Numbered from the stretch's first letter, positions 35,668 through 45,085 are shown. The stretch: 64,000 bases of DNA from Cohnella candidum (GCF_003713065.1 NZ_CP033433.1:4155001-4219000), one strand, 5' to 3'. Made by a program: numbers and translations. The notes: a model not told the origin generated them from the letters alone.

Positions 35668-35793
35668 AAAAAAGGCCTACCGCCGTTGCCAGCGATACGC
35701 CTTTGTGGGGAAACCCGTTACCGGTCACGGGTCTCCATTTCCCTGAGGAACACAAAAGGCGCATGGTTACGGATGCGTAACCACGCGCCTTTG
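35668..35793 (-). promoter_or_regulatory. Three-hairpin attenuator before bmrCD
   Basis: In transcription order: hairpin 3 (35754-35793, arms AAAGGCGCRTGGTTACG), 25 bases after the leader stop and followed by TTTTGTG; hairpin 2 (35709-35735, GAAACCCGT/ACGGGTCTC); hairpin 1 (35668-35704, AAAGGCGTATCGC.../GGCCTTTTTT), an intrinsic terminator with T6. Stalling of ribosomes on the leader could switch between them. Confidence 0.7.
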
Positions 35794-35817
35794 CGCCGTC
35801 TTCAGAACGAAAAGTTC

Positions 35818-35913
35818 TTAAGCCGCCGCTTGCTCCGCGCGAGGGTTACGCCCATGTTGATGGCCAAAGCCGACTCCCGACATCCGCACAATCATGACAG
35901 TATCTTTCCGCAT
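35818..35913 (-). CDS. Leader peptide (bmrB-like position)
   Basis: 31-residue ORF: starts MRKDTVMIVRMSGVGFGHQH, ends ..RAEQAAA, stop. ATG 35911-35913 has an excellent GGAGG site nine bases upstream. It lies between the promoter and the attenuator of bmrCD, where B. subtilis has the bmrB leader. It probably acts by ribosome stalling when translation is inhibited by antibiotics. The sequence itself is not known to me. Confidence 0.72.
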   Translation of the reverse strand: MRKDTVMIVRMSGVGFGHQHGRNPRAEQAAA

Positions 35914-35955
35914 GGGACGTAACCCTCCTTTCCGTTCATCAAGTATATGTGTCAC

Positions 35956-35983
35956 TTTATCATCACGTTTCACAGACTGTCAA
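35956..35983 (-). promoter_or_regulatory. Sigma-A promoter of the leader-bmrCD transcript
   Basis: TTGACA (35983-35978), 16 bases, GATAAA (35961-35956) on the minus strand. The transcript would begin about 30 bases before the leader ATG. Confidence 0.6.
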
Positions 35984-36109
35984 GGATTCCCTTGAAAACT
36001 TTATGAACTTTTTACCGAACGCTTGTCCACCCTTCTCGGATGGAATTGGTGCGAAAAAGGGTAATGCAGAGGAAGGAAGTTACCACGCGAGTAAGGAGGC
36101 GGGCCGCCG

Positions 36110-36817
36110 GTGGGTTTCATTTTGAACTATTTCCTGATCGTGTTCCTGGTTATCGAAATCGCCGTCGTGCTCATGCGGTCTACCGGTCTCGACCACGACG
36201 TTTCGCGGTTTCAAGTCGTGTCTCTCATGACCAGCACGGGCTTCACCACCAAAGAATCCGAATTGATCCTGGGCCACCCGGTTCGCCGGCGGATCGGGAT
36301 TTTTCTCATCCTGTTCGGGGTATTCTCCTTCGCGGTCATCATCTCTTCGATCAGCAGCATCCTGGTGCCCGACTTTAAAGTCACTCACTTGGCCGAAATC
36401 TCCGCAGGACTCGCGCTGCTCCTCGCGATCGTCCGCGTTCCCGCGGTACGAAGGATACTCGCCGCCAAGTTCGATAAACCGCTGGAGGATACCTTCGAGA
36501 TCGAAGAGCTTCCGATTGAGGTCGTACTTCTGCAGAATGAAGGGGACTGGTTCGTGGACATTCCGGTCGGAGAACGCTCCGGCCTGGTCGGACAGACGAT
36601 CGTGGAGCGATGCGAAGCGAATTCCGATATTAACCTTCTGTTCATCAAACGGGGAACTCTCCAGATCAGGCGGGAACGCGCCGCGACGAGACTGGAGGCC
36701 GGAGACGTACTCTATCTGTATGGCGACCGGGAGGAAATCGGACGAGTTTTCCGGCAGGAGCTGCAGGACCGCGTGCGTTTGAGGAAGCACGACCTGGAAT
36801 CCAAGAGCTTGGTTTAA
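36110..36817 (+). CDS. Membrane protein with RCK_C (TrkA-C) domain
   Basis: 235 residues from GTG 36110 (TAAGGAGG upstream). Three helices: one at the start, one at ~63-85, one at ~95-110. A cytoplasmic RCK_C-like domain follows from ~150 (FVDIPVGERSGLVGQTIVERCEAN, then LEAGDVLYLYGDREEI). RCK_C domains sense ligands in K+ channels and transporters. The membrane part lacks a K+ filter, so it is a regulatory or transport accessory protein. It shares a transcript with the CorA-like gene downstream. Confidence 0.75.
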   Translation: MGFILNYFLIVFLVIEIAVVLMRSTGLDHDVSRFQVVSLMTSTGFTTKESELILGHPVRRRIGIFLILFGVFSFAVIISSISSILVPDFKVTHLAEISAGLALLLAIVRVPAVRRILAAKFDKPLEDTFEIEELPIEVVLLQNEGDWFVDIPVGERSGLVGQTIVERCEANSDINLLFIKRGTLQIRRERAATRLEAGDVLYLYGDREEIGRVFRQELQDRVRLRKHDLESKSLV

Positions 36818-36835
36818 AATGAGGGAGGGGATCCC

Positions 36836-38275
36836 ATGACGGTGCCGATGCCCATCGAAGACAAACCGGTGCGGGAGGCGCTGTTCCAGTTCGTCTTTCC
36901 GTTTTCCCTGGAGCACCGCTGCCAGAGCGCGCTGCGGGAAATGCTGCTCGAGGACGGGTACCTTCCATTCCGCCTGGACGAGACTTCGCTCGAATCCGCT
37001 TTCTACGGTCCCGGGCGCCGGATTTCGCACCGCGACATGGAGCGCTACTATCTGCCGTTTACCAACCAGGTGCTGTTCCCCCTGGATAACAATCCCGAGT
37101 CGTTCCGCAGACTGTCCAAAAAGCTGGCCCTACGGGCTTCCTTGATCAGCCGCCTCGGACGGCGCGATTTCGTCATTCATTCCTTGGACGTGTTCCTCTG
37201 CCCGTTCGATACGGGGTTTTTGACACTGAGGGCGGAGCTTTCCGGAGAGACGCCGTCATTCTCGCAAGCGATCGAGTTCGCGGACCGGTTCCGCAGCTTG
37301 CAGGACACGAACCGGCAGGATCGGGAGACTTTCGTTCAATACGGAAATAACCGTTACGAAGAGATCGACGGCTTTCTGTTTCAAGAACTCGTCCCGCAAG
37401 TGCTGCCCTTCCTGGATATGACGGCGATGGAAGGCTCCTATTTCGAAGAGCTGCCGTTCCTGATGGATGAGAGGATGTTCGCGATCGCTTTCTACCGGTT
37501 TCCCGAAGGAACCGAGATCACGACGCTTGACCGGTACCGTGCCGCCAGAGTAGACGGGCTCGATGAGCACGGCCGTCCCGCCGTCAGTGCAACCCATATG
37601 CCTTATATCGAGGATTATTGTTCCCGCTACGGTTATGAACGGTGGGCTCCTTACACCTATTTCATGACCGACGACAACTGCTTCTGCTGTCTGACGAACG
37701 ACTCCGAGGCGCAAGCGGCTTCGCTGACCAGCCGTCTGTACGGCGAATATTACTATGGACTGCTGCTGAACCTCTTCCACCGGATCGTCCTGCTGAAATT
37801 GTCCAACGCTTACTCCCACGTCCAATTGGAGCGCAAGGAAGAGCATACGGTCGAGCTGATCCGCGACATCACCGCTTATGCCGCCAAATACAACTTCGTC
37901 GAAGTCGTCGCGCAGACGGCGGGACGTGAAATTTTCGTCCAGCTTCGGAAGGTTTACCGGCACGACGAATTGTTCACGGACGTAAAACAGACGTTGAACG
38001 ACCTGTACAAATACCAGGAAATGCGGAGCCAGCAGCGGTCGGGCTACTTGCTGACGATCCTGACGATTTACGCCGTCGTCAGCGGAATTTACGGGATGAA
38101 CCAGGTCATCGACGATTTGAAAACGGGGCTTCATTGGTCCGTCGTGCGGGGCTACTCGCTGTTCGAATGGATCGCCTTGGCCGTTACGCTCTCCGGTTTG
38201 GCGGTCGCCGTGGCGCTGACTTCGAATGTGTTGTATAAATGGGCCAAAGACGGGATACGCAGAAGGCAGAGATAA
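36836..38275 (+). CDS. CorA-like divergent metal transporter
   Basis: 479 residues. N-terminal ~400 residues are soluble alpha/beta with long helices (ERKEEHTVELIRDITAYAAK), as in the CorA funnel. The C-terminus has helix 1 YLLTILTIYAVVSGI, then YGMNQ with the GMN signature motif of the CorA/Mrs2 superfamily, and helix 2 IALAVTLSGLAVAVALT. The funnel sequence is very unlike ordinary CorA. Likely Mg2+ or other divalent ions; direction unknown. It sits 19 bp after the RCK_C gene. Confidence 0.7.
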   Translation: MTVPMPIEDKPVREALFQFVFPFSLEHRCQSALREMLLEDGYLPFRLDETSLESAFYGPGRRISHRDMERYYLPFTNQVLFPLDNNPESFRRLSKKLALRASLISRLGRRDFVIHSLDVFLCPFDTGFLTLRAELSGETPSFSQAIEFADRFRSLQDTNRQDRETFVQYGNNRYEEIDGFLFQELVPQVLPFLDMTAMEGSYFEELPFLMDERMFAIAFYRFPEGTEITTLDRYRAARVDGLDEHGRPAVSATHMPYIEDYCSRYGYERWAPYTYFMTDDNCFCCLTNDSEAQAASLTSRLYGEYYYGLLLNLFHRIVLLKLSNAYSHVQLERKEEHTVELIRDITAYAAKYNFVEVVAQTAGREIFVQLRKVYRHDELFTDVKQTLNDLYKYQEMRSQQRSGYLLTILTIYAVVSGIYGMNQVIDDLKTGLHWSVVRGYSLFEWIALAVTLSGLAVAVALTSNVLYKWAKDGIRRRQR

Positions 38276-38327
38276 CGAAGACCGCGCCCGTCAGGAAGGA
38301 CGAACGCGGCTCTCTTATGGCCTTCTC

Positions 38328-38885
38328 TCACCATAACTGGCGGAGGGCCGGCAGCATTTCCGTATAGTACTCGTAAACGATTGCGCCCAGCATGACGAGC
38401 GCCGGTATAGCCAGAACGATTCCTGCGGCTTGCAGGAGCCGGAAGCGCCCGGATTGGCGGGAATTCGCCCAGCGTTCCACCTTGCCTGCGAATGCCGCGA
38501 TCGCCATACCCTGCAGGAAGAACCCCGCTGCGAACAACGGAACCCCAAACGCGGCCTGGCTTCCGAACAACTCCCCGCTCGGATTGGACAGAAGGAAAGG
38601 CGCGCCGAAAAGCAGCAGATTGACGGCACCGTATGCGGCGGCTCTACGCACTTGGCGCACCGGCAGCCGGCTGCCGATGATGGCGTAAACGATGGCGCTG
38701 GCTAAGGTCATCCCCGTACCGACCATGATGATCATCAGGGTGCTGGACCAATGGAATCCGGAAGCCATTTCCGGTCGGGCAAGCGCGATGATCCTCATGT
38801 TGAGCCGCAGCAGAATGCCGAACAGAATACCCGTCGGCAATGCCGCGGTTAAAGCCGATCCGAGCACGCGCAGTTTAGCTAACAT
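38328..38885 (-). CDS. Hypothetical membrane protein
   Basis: 185 residues, about five helices (LTAALPTGILFGILL, TLMIIMVGTGMTLASAIVY, AAFGVPLFAAGFFLQGMAIAAF, AAGIVLAIPALVMLGAIVYE). Its ATG overlaps the stop of the superoxide dismutase gene (TAATG), so it is co-translated with it. No family recognised. Confidence 0.72.
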   Translation of the reverse strand: MLAKLRVLGSALTAALPTGILFGILLRLNMRIIALARPEMASGFHWSSTLMIIMVGTGMTLASAIVYAIIGSRLPVRQVRRAAAYGAVNLLLFGAPFLLSNPSGELFGSQAAFGVPLFAAGFFLQGMAIAAFAGKVERWANSRQSGRFRLLQAAGIVLAIPALVMLGAIVYEYYTEMLPALRQLW

Positions 38886-39613
38886 TAACGTATATTGCCT
38901 CCCGCGATCCGGTCGCCGGAATTGCCGGAAGGATCGGTCTTATAGTCGTCTTCCGCGGCATGGATGATGAGGGATTTTCCCCATACGGAGTTGGCGCTGC
39001 TCCGATCGAGCGTCAAGCCTTCCAGCGTGAATTCCGCATGACCGGTTCCGTTCGCCCCCACTTCGATATTGGGCAGATCTCCCGCATGCGACCCGTCCGG
39101 ATTGTCGTGCCCGTGCTTGTGGCTCTCCGGGTTGAAGTGCCCGCCGGCGGTTTTGAAGTCGTTGTTGTCAAAGTTTTTCTCGTGAAGATGGAACCCGTGC
39201 TTGCCCGGCGTCAGTTGGGACACCTCTACGTGCACGTTCACGCCCTTATCTCCCTGCGACAGCATCGCGTGACCGATCACGGTTCCGTCCGCTTTCACGA
39301 GCGGCACTTCCTCTTCACCGAGCCATATAGACTGCGTCGTTCCGTCCCAATGAACCGGTTGGTCCAGCAAATCCGCGGCCAAACGGATCGGGACATAGGT
39401 CGTTCCCTTGTACACAATGGACGCCGGGACCTGCTGTCCGGCATTGTCGAACTTGTTGTCGGCAGGCGCGCGGTCGGTACCGTGTACGATAAAACGCAGC
39501 TTTTCCATGGAGACGCTGATGGCGCTGGGCTGAGCGGCCGCCAGGCCGGAGAAGAACAACGACCCGCACAAGAAGGCAACGCCGGCATGTTTGAGATTGA
39601 CCGATTTTTTCAC
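38885..39613 (-). CDS. Secreted Cu/Zn superoxide dismutase with N-terminal stalk domain
   Basis: 242 residues from GTG 39613 (GGGAGG ahead). Signal peptide KKSVNLKHAGVAFLCGSLFF, then a ~70-residue copper-amine-oxidase-N-like stalk domain (APADNKFDNAGQQVPASIVY). The SodC domain has all metal ligands visible: GFHLHE (two His), GGHFNP, HKHGHDN...SHAGDLPN (His and Asp) and IIHAAEDD, with the active-site Arg in GDRIAGG. Extracellular superoxide removal. Second domain order is unusual. It is preceded by a promoter module shared with the two-component operon. Confidence 0.9.
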   Translation of the reverse strand: MKKSVNLKHAGVAFLCGSLFFSGLAAAQPSAISVSMEKLRFIVHGTDRAPADNKFDNAGQQVPASIVYKGTTYVPIRLAADLLDQPVHWDGTTQSIWLGEEEVPLVKADGTVIGHAMLSQGDKGVNVHVEVSQLTPGKHGFHLHEKNFDNNDFKTAGGHFNPESHKHGHDNPDGSHAGDLPNIEVGANGTGHAEFTLEGLTLDRSSANSVWGKSLIIHAAEDDYKTDPSGNSGDRIAGGNIR

Positions 39614-39661
39614 GATAAATTCCTCCCGTTTCTTATCCATTCGAATCTTATTCTTGCATCT

Positions 39662-39740
39662 CGTATGTTAAGGGCCGGGTTTGAATTTTCTGCCGGGTTT
39701 CCGTCGAAGGCGTGCGAATATATTGCGAAGATCTTGTGAA
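39662..39740 (-). promoter_or_regulatory. 79-bp promoter module of sodC (copy 2)
   Basis: Aligns without gaps to 45086-45164, about 58 of 79 bases identical; best at TGCGAAGATCTTGYGAA and CGTATGTTA. On the minus strand TTCACA-AGATC-TTCGCA gives direct half-sites 11 bp apart, the spacing of OmpR-type regulators. Confidence 0.75.
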
Positions 39741-39763
39741 GGAAAGCCTTCCTGCGCACGCAA

Positions 39764-39793
39764 TAAAAGGCGCCCCGCGGATGCGGGTCGCCT
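39764..39793 (-). terminator. Terminator of the two-component/ABC operon
   Basis: Stem AGGCGACCCGC/GCGGGGCGCCT with one bulge, T4 after it on the minus strand, just past the permease stop. Confidence 0.65.
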
Positions 39794-39807
39794 GTGGATC
39801 AAGAAGC

Positions 39808-42537
39808 CTATGAGATCAAGTATTTCGCCGAACGTACGGGAGAAACCCGGTAAACCGACCAGGCGGCGGCCAGCGTGACGACGGCAATGAGGGCGGCAAT
39901 CGTTCCGAAGAAAACGAGGGAAGGAGCGACGGGAAAACCGAATCCGGCGATATTTGCCCCTTCCTGAACCTGAGACAGGCAGACCGTATAAGAAAGATAT
40001 CCGCCGGACGTAAATCCGAGGAGTGTTCCGAAAATGCCGGTAACGGAGCCCTCGACCCATACATAAATCATGAGCGTACCTGGAGGAATGCCGATTGCCC
40101 TAAGCGCTCCCAACTGACTTCTTCTTCGTTTGGCGGATCGGAAAATAACGAGCGCAAGGCCGGCCATTCCGATGCCCATGGCGAGCAAATTAAACTGCCG
40201 GAACATGCCGAGCATCGTGCCGATATCGCGGTAGTATCCAGTCTCCGACTCGGACGCGCTATTCAAGGGGTAAATGTTGCCCTTTGCCAACGCCCATTCG
40301 GTTTTTGTCTGCCATTGGGCGGCAAGCTCCGGGGTCGGGAAGCGCAGAAAGAGCATGGAGTGCATCGTTTTGAAGCCTTCGCCGATGCGCCTTGTTTCCT
40401 CCGCGTTCATCCACACCCCTTTCATGAAGGGGTAATAGGATTCTTTCTCGTCCACGATGCCGATGATTTTTTTGCTCAACTTGTGCCCATTCATCGAAAA
40501 TAAGAGATGGCCGTCCTTCGCTTCCCACTTCGCCATTTGCAAAAACTCCAACGCTCCCGTGGAAACGATGACCGTATCCGGATTTTCGGCCAACTCTTGC
40601 CACAACTCCGCTGCCGTTGCGCTGCGTCCTCCCGTCGCCTTGACCGGAATCCGGGTCGTGGAAGCATAGGCTTCATCCACGCCGTTGACCATGTAAGCAT
40701 AGCTGCCGGATTCGCTCCAGGGCAGCTGGACAATCGCCGCCGAAACGGGCGCTTCGCCCTGCGGATAACCGGCCGAAGCCAAAAGATTTCCAAACCTCCC
40801 GGAATCGATCATCCGAATATCTTCCGCGTACGCGTCATACCCTCCGATCGCATCTCTCGGATCCGTCTGCCCCATTATGGATTGCACGTACCCGGACATG
40901 ACGATCGCCATGCTCACGAATCCCGATACGGCGCAAAACAGCGCGATCGACAGTCCGCCGCGGACCCGTTCCGCCACCAGCTGCTTCAAGGCTAGGTGCA
41001 GCATGGCATAAACGCGGGGAAGCGGCCTCAGCAGGCGCAGCCCTGCGTACCCTAACCCTTCGATCCAGCGAATCCCGGCGTAGGATATAACGGGCGTCAG
41101 CATGAATAACGCGACCGGCAATAGGAGGATATTCGCCTGCCGGAACCAGCCCTGTCTCACCTGCGGGAACTGGCTGATGGTCACGAAGCCGAGGAGCGCG
41201 GCAAGGACGATCCAGGAGACGAGGGCATGAACGGATACAGGATGATCCTTCCTCCGTTCTCCCGCTACTTCCGAACCCGGTCGGCTCGCACGCATGCGGG
41301 AGGCCGAGAAAGTCCGGGCCGATACGATCCAGATACAGACGGCCGCGAACGCGAGCGAGAGGGATCCGCCGATGAGCGCCGCCTGCGCAGCCACGGTCCA
41401 ATCCAGCTGGCCCGCCAAGCCCCTCTGACCGCTCCCCAGAAGATCGATGCGCCGGATCAGCCATTGGGCGAGGATCAAGCCGGCCGCCGAACCCGGCAAG
41501 CAAGCCGCGGCCGCGTAAATCAGCCCTTCCACGCGCATGATCCGTTTCAGATCCGCTCGCCCGAATCCGACGGTGCGCAAGATGCCCAGACCGAGCCGCC
41601 GCTCCTCCGACATCATTTTGAGCAGGTTGAACGTCAGGATCATGCTCATGGCGACCGCATTCAGGCTGATAAACAGAAATACATAGGATGCCGTCCGGGT
41701 CCAATCAAACATCCGTGCCGCCGCTTCCGAGCGAACGGCCGCAGCTTGCCAAGTACCGCCGGGCGGCGGACCTTCGCCGAGAACCGTGGTATAGGCTTTG
41801 TCCGGCAGCTCAAACAGCGATCTCGCGCTTTGCAAACCAACGATCACGGTCGCGGAGGCTTGCTGGACCCCGGGGTAACCCGTCAGCCCGTCCTCCGGCA
41901 GCACTTTGGCCACCCGGAAGCGGTGGCTGCGGTTCTGCAAATCGACGACATCCGTATAGTCTCCGGTTCGAACACCAAGACGTTCTGCGACCGGACTCGA
42001 CAGAATCATGCCGTCCGCGGGTAACGGATCCGGCCACTCCGGACGTTGCCTTGCGGATAGCCAGGGGGCCGCTTGCGCCGGATCCAACCCAATGACCAGC
42101 ACGTTCGGCATGACCCGGTCGCCTGCCGGGTCCGCCTCAGGCGTTGCGGACACGGAGACGGTATACGAGACGATAGGCAGCAGATCGTCCGGCTCGCTAA
42201 CCGCTTGCAGCATCCGGTCGATTTCGGCTTGCGAATAATAATAGCGGGTCGGCTCCGGCTGACGGATAGCGGGAACCTCATACTCGATCTGTCCGAAATG
42301 CTGCCGAAGCTGGCTTTCCGTACCCGTCTTCAACATGAATTCGATGGAAACGACGATCGTGATCAACGACGTGCCGACCGCAAGCCCCAAGATCGTGAGC
42401 AAGGCGGTCGTTTTGCTCGCCGCGGACTCCCGAAACGCCATCCGGCGAACGTGAGGATAGCGAAAGACGACCCGAAAGAAATAAACGGCCACGACCATCA
42501 GCGGTAATAACAGCAGGATTGGCAGCAAGGGCCTCAC
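39808..42537 (-). CDS. Large FtsX-type ABC transporter permease
   Basis: 909 residues from GTG 42537. Two FtsX/MacB-like halves: an N-terminal helix (LLPILLLLPLMVVAVYFF), a second at ~48, a large extracytoplasmic domain (~70-280), then three helices with a break near 420, a second extracytoplasmic domain (~545-740) and a final three-helix FtsX module (QLGALRAIGIPPGTL). Start overlaps the ATPase stop. The type fits bacitracin-style or lipoprotein-type exporters/mechanotransmitters under two-component control. Confidence 0.88.
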   Translation of the reverse strand: MRPLLPILLLLPLMVVAVYFFRVVFRYPHVRRMAFRESAASKTTALLTILGLAVGTSLITIVVSIEFMLKTGTESQLRQHFGQIEYEVPAIRQPEPTRYYYSQAEIDRMLQAVSEPDDLLPIVSYTVSVSATPEADPAGDRVMPNVLVIGLDPAQAAPWLSARQRPEWPDPLPADGMILSSPVAERLGVRTGDYTDVVDLQNRSHRFRVAKVLPEDGLTGYPGVQQASATVIVGLQSARSLFELPDKAYTTVLGEGPPPGGTWQAAAVRSEAAARMFDWTRTASYVFLFISLNAVAMSMILTFNLLKMMSEERRLGLGILRTVGFGRADLKRIMRVEGLIYAAAACLPGSAAGLILAQWLIRRIDLLGSGQRGLAGQLDWTVAAQAALIGGSLSLAFAAVCIWIVSARTFSASRMRASRPGSEVAGERRKDHPVSVHALVSWIVLAALLGFVTISQFPQVRQGWFRQANILLLPVALFMLTPVISYAGIRWIEGLGYAGLRLLRPLPRVYAMLHLALKQLVAERVRGGLSIALFCAVSGFVSMAIVMSGYVQSIMGQTDPRDAIGGYDAYAEDIRMIDSGRFGNLLASAGYPQGEAPVSAAIVQLPWSESGSYAYMVNGVDEAYASTTRIPVKATGGRSATAAELWQELAENPDTVIVSTGALEFLQMAKWEAKDGHLLFSMNGHKLSKKIIGIVDEKESYYPFMKGVWMNAEETRRIGEGFKTMHSMLFLRFPTPELAAQWQTKTEWALAKGNIYPLNSASESETGYYRDIGTMLGMFRQFNLLAMGIGMAGLALVIFRSAKRRRSQLGALRAIGIPPGTLMIYVWVEGSVTGIFGTLLGFTSGGYLSYTVCLSQVQEGANIAGFGFPVAPSLVFFGTIAALIAVVTLAAAWSVYRVSPVRSAKYLIS

Positions 42538-43256
42538 GGCGTTCCCGTCCTTTGGCGCACGGAAATGATCTTCCCGCTGTCCATGAACAACGTACGGCCG
42601 GCGTAACCGGCTACTTTCGGATTATGGGTGACGATGACGAAGGAAATGCCGTCATGGCGATTGACGTGATCGATCAAATCCATGATCATGTCGTTGCTCT
42701 GGCTGTCCAGAGCGCCCGTCGGCTCGTCGGCGAAGATCAGCTTGGGTCCGTGTGCGATGGCGCGAGCCAATGCCACCCGCTGCTGCTGGCCTCCGGAAAG
42801 CTGGGAAGGGCGGTGATTTTCCCTCTCCCGCAGGCCGACTCTCGTCAAAGCATGAAGGGCCAGCCGGCGAGCCTCCGCACGGGGCATTCCCTGGCACAGC
42901 AGCGGCAGCTCGACGTTCTCCGCGGCAGACAGTACGGGCACCAGATTATAAAACTGGAAGACGAACCCTAAACTCTCCGCCCTGAGCGCATCCCTGCCGC
43001 GTTCGGACAATGCAGATGGATCCCTGCCAAGGAGCATGATGTTGCCCTTTGTGACCGGATCCATGCCCGCGAGACAGTTCAACAGGGTTGTTTTCCCGCA
43101 CCCGGACGGCCCCATAATGGCGACGATTTCGCCCCGGCGCACCTCCAGGGACACGCCTCTAACCGCTTCAACGACCGGATCACCGTCCCCGTATACTTTC
43201 CAGATGTCCTTGGCTTCGAGCACATTCGCTTCCGCGCTCAATTCCAACCCCCCCAC
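42534..43256 (-). CDS. ABC transporter ATP-binding protein (LolD/MacB type)
   Basis: 240 residues if started at GTG 43256; TTG codons at 43247 and 43241 are possible because a G-run precedes them. Walker [11 protein letters not shown]-loop [17 protein letters not shown], signature [15 protein letters not shown], Walker [15 protein letters not shown]-loop [13 protein letters not shown]. Standard for ATPases that partner FtsX-like permeases. Part of the RR-HK-ABC operon. Confidence 0.93.
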   Translation of the reverse strand: MGGLELSAEANVLEAKDIWKVYGDGDPVVEAVRGVSLEVRRGEIVAIMGPSGCGKTTLLNCLAGMDPVTKGNIMLLGRDPSALSERGRDALRAESLGFVFQFYNLVPVLSAAENVELPLLCQGMPRAEARRLALHALTRVGLRERENHRPSQLSGGQQQRVALARAIAHGPKLIFADEPTGALDSQSNDMIMDLIDHVNRHDGISFVIVTHNPKVAGYAGRTLFMDSGKIISVRQRTGTP

Positions 43257-43268
43257 TCTACAGCAAAA

Positions 43269-44288
43269 TCAATGATCCGGAAAGATCGGCAGCTGGAGAA
43301 TGAACCGTGTCCCTTCCCCTTGCGTGCTCGAGACCTCCAGCGTCCCTCCATGCGCTTCCACGAACTGCTTTGCGATCGCAAGGCCCAGGCCGGTCCCTCC
43401 GTCCGACCGGTTTCTGGCATCATCCACGCGGTAAAAACGATGAAAAATATAAGGGAGCTTCTCCGGCGCGATACCCGGTCCGGTATCGGACACCTCGACG
43501 CGAATTTGGCCGTTCAACTGAATCGTCTGAATAACATCCACGCTTCCCTGTTCGGGCGTGTAACGGATCGCGTTGCCGATCAGGTTAATCATGACTTGCT
43601 TCATGCGGCTTGCGTCGCAATACACCTCATCGTCTTCCTCCAGCCGGCACGTCAGCTTGATGCGCTTGTCTTCCGCCTCCACCGCGAAGATGTCCGCGAC
43701 CTCTTGGATCATGTGAGATATCGGGGTCCAGGAGCGGTCAAGCTTCAGCTTGCCGGCTTCCGCGAGGCTGACTTGCTGAAGCTCGCTGATCAGCCGAGAC
43801 ATCCGCTTCGTTTCGTCGAGCAAGGATACGAGGTTTTCGCGTTTCAGCTCGGCGGCGCCCTTCAGCATCGTCTCGAGGTGGCCTCTCAGGATTGCCACCG
43901 GCGTCCTCAGCTCATGAGCGGAGTCCGACACGAGCCGGCTTCTGGCCTCGTCTCCGGCGATCCTCTCGACGACCAACCGGTTCATGAGCGCGGCCAGTTC
44001 GGCGACCTCGTCCTTGCCGCCGATCCGAATCGCTTGAAAGCCGCCCGGTTGAAACCCCGCTGCCGCTTGTCCGAGCAAACTCCGGATTCGGGCCGCCAGC
44101 CTCTGTCCCGCCCACCATGCCATCGTCCAAATGAATGCGAGCCCGAACAACGCCGTCATCCAGAACAGCGCGCCCGTATAGCCGTTTTCGGAAGATCCGC
44201 CCCACAGCCGGCCGATCCGCAAGGCGATCAGATAGGCGCACGAGGCCAACCCTCCGATCCACAAGATCAGCTTCGTCCGAAACGTCAT
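43269..44288 (-). CDS. Sensor histidine kinase (OmpR-type system)
   Basis: 339 residues. Two helices (ILWIGGLASCAYLIAL, FWMTALFGLAFIWTMAWWA) flank a ~15-residue loop, so it is an intramembrane-sensing type. HAMP-like linker, HisKA with His125 in SDSAHELRTPVAILRGH, HATPase with N-box INLIGNAIRYTPE, DTGPGIAPE and GTGLGLAIAKQF. Small-loop kinases of this kind often sense through an ABC permease, which is encoded two genes on. Confidence 0.93.
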   Translation of the reverse strand: MTFRTKLILWIGGLASCAYLIALRIGRLWGGSSENGYTGALFWMTALFGLAFIWTMAWWAGQRLAARIRSLLGQAAAGFQPGGFQAIRIGGKDEVAELAALMNRLVVERIAGDEARSRLVSDSAHELRTPVAILRGHLETMLKGAAELKRENLVSLLDETKRMSRLISELQQVSLAEAGKLKLDRSWTPISHMIQEVADIFAVEAEDKRIKLTCRLEEDDEVYCDASRMKQVMINLIGNAIRYTPEQGSVDVIQTIQLNGQIRVEVSDTGPGIAPEKLPYIFHRFYRVDDARNRSDGGTGLGLAIAKQFVEAHGGTLEVSSTQGEGTRFILQLPIFPDH

Positions 44289-45007
44289 GGCGTTTCCCCG
44301 AACGTGTAGCCGACCCCATGAACGGTCACGATGTAACCGGGGGTGGAGAGGTCGGTTTCGATCTTTCTGCGGATGTTTCGAATATGCGTATCGATCGTCC
44401 GTTCATAACCCGAATATTCCTCGCCGAGCGCGATTTCCAGCAAATCGAGCCGGCTGTATACCCTGCCCGGCGACTGGGCCAACGTTCGGAGAATCTTGAA
44501 TTCCGTCGGCGTCAGGCTGATCGGCTGCCCGTTCAGAACAACCCTGTGTTTGGGCAAATCGATCGTCAGCTTGCCATGCTTCACGATGTCCCCGCTCACG
44601 GATTCCGCGCTTTCTTTCCCCGTCTTATTGACCCTGCGTAGGATGACGCGAATACGCGCTTCCAACTCCCGCAAGGAAAAAGGCTTCGTGATGTAATCGT
44701 CCGCCCCCAGCTCCAGACCGAGCAGCTTGTCGACCTCTTCGGCTTTGGCCGTCAAGAAAATGACGGGAATTTGCGAGAACTCCCGGATTTTGCGGCAGGT
44801 GTCCAGCCCGTTCATCCCCGGCATCATCCAATCGAGCAGCACCAGATCGAGGCCCGGCTCCCGCTTCAGCTGTTCCAAAGCCTCGATTCCTCCGGAAGCC
44901 CGTAGGACCGTATAATTTTCATTTTCCAAATAGGTGGCGATGAAAGAAATCATTTGCTCCTCGTCATCAACGACGAGAATTCGGATTCGTTCCTCGGGAT
45001 GCTGCAT
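44285..45007 (-). CDS. OmpR/PhoB-type response regulator
   Basis: 240 residues. Receiver with D14/D15 and phospho-acceptor Asp59 in LVLLDWMMPGM, Thr in IFLTAKAE and Lys in YITKPF. Winged helix C-terminus ends TIDTHIRNIRRKIETDLSTP, GYIVTVHGVGYTF. First gene of the operon; ATGA overlap with the kinase. Likely binds the direct repeats at 45086-45164 upstream of itself and those before sodC. Confidence 0.95.
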   Translation of the reverse strand: MQHPEERIRILVVDDEEQMISFIATYLENENYTVLRASGGIEALEQLKREPGLDLVLLDWMMPGMNGLDTCRKIREFSQIPVIFLTAKAEEVDKLLGLELGADDYITKPFSLRELEARIRVILRRVNKTGKESAESVSGDIVKHGKLTIDLPKHRVVLNGQPISLTPTEFKILRTLAQSPGRVYSRLDLLEIALGEEYSGYERTIDTHIRNIRRKIETDLSTPGYIVTVHGVGYTFGETP

Positions 45008-45085
45008 GGCGCGGCCTTCTTTCGGGAAATAAAATCAAACCGTCGTAAAATAGTTCGACACGGCCATCCGTTCCCCTCTTCGATA

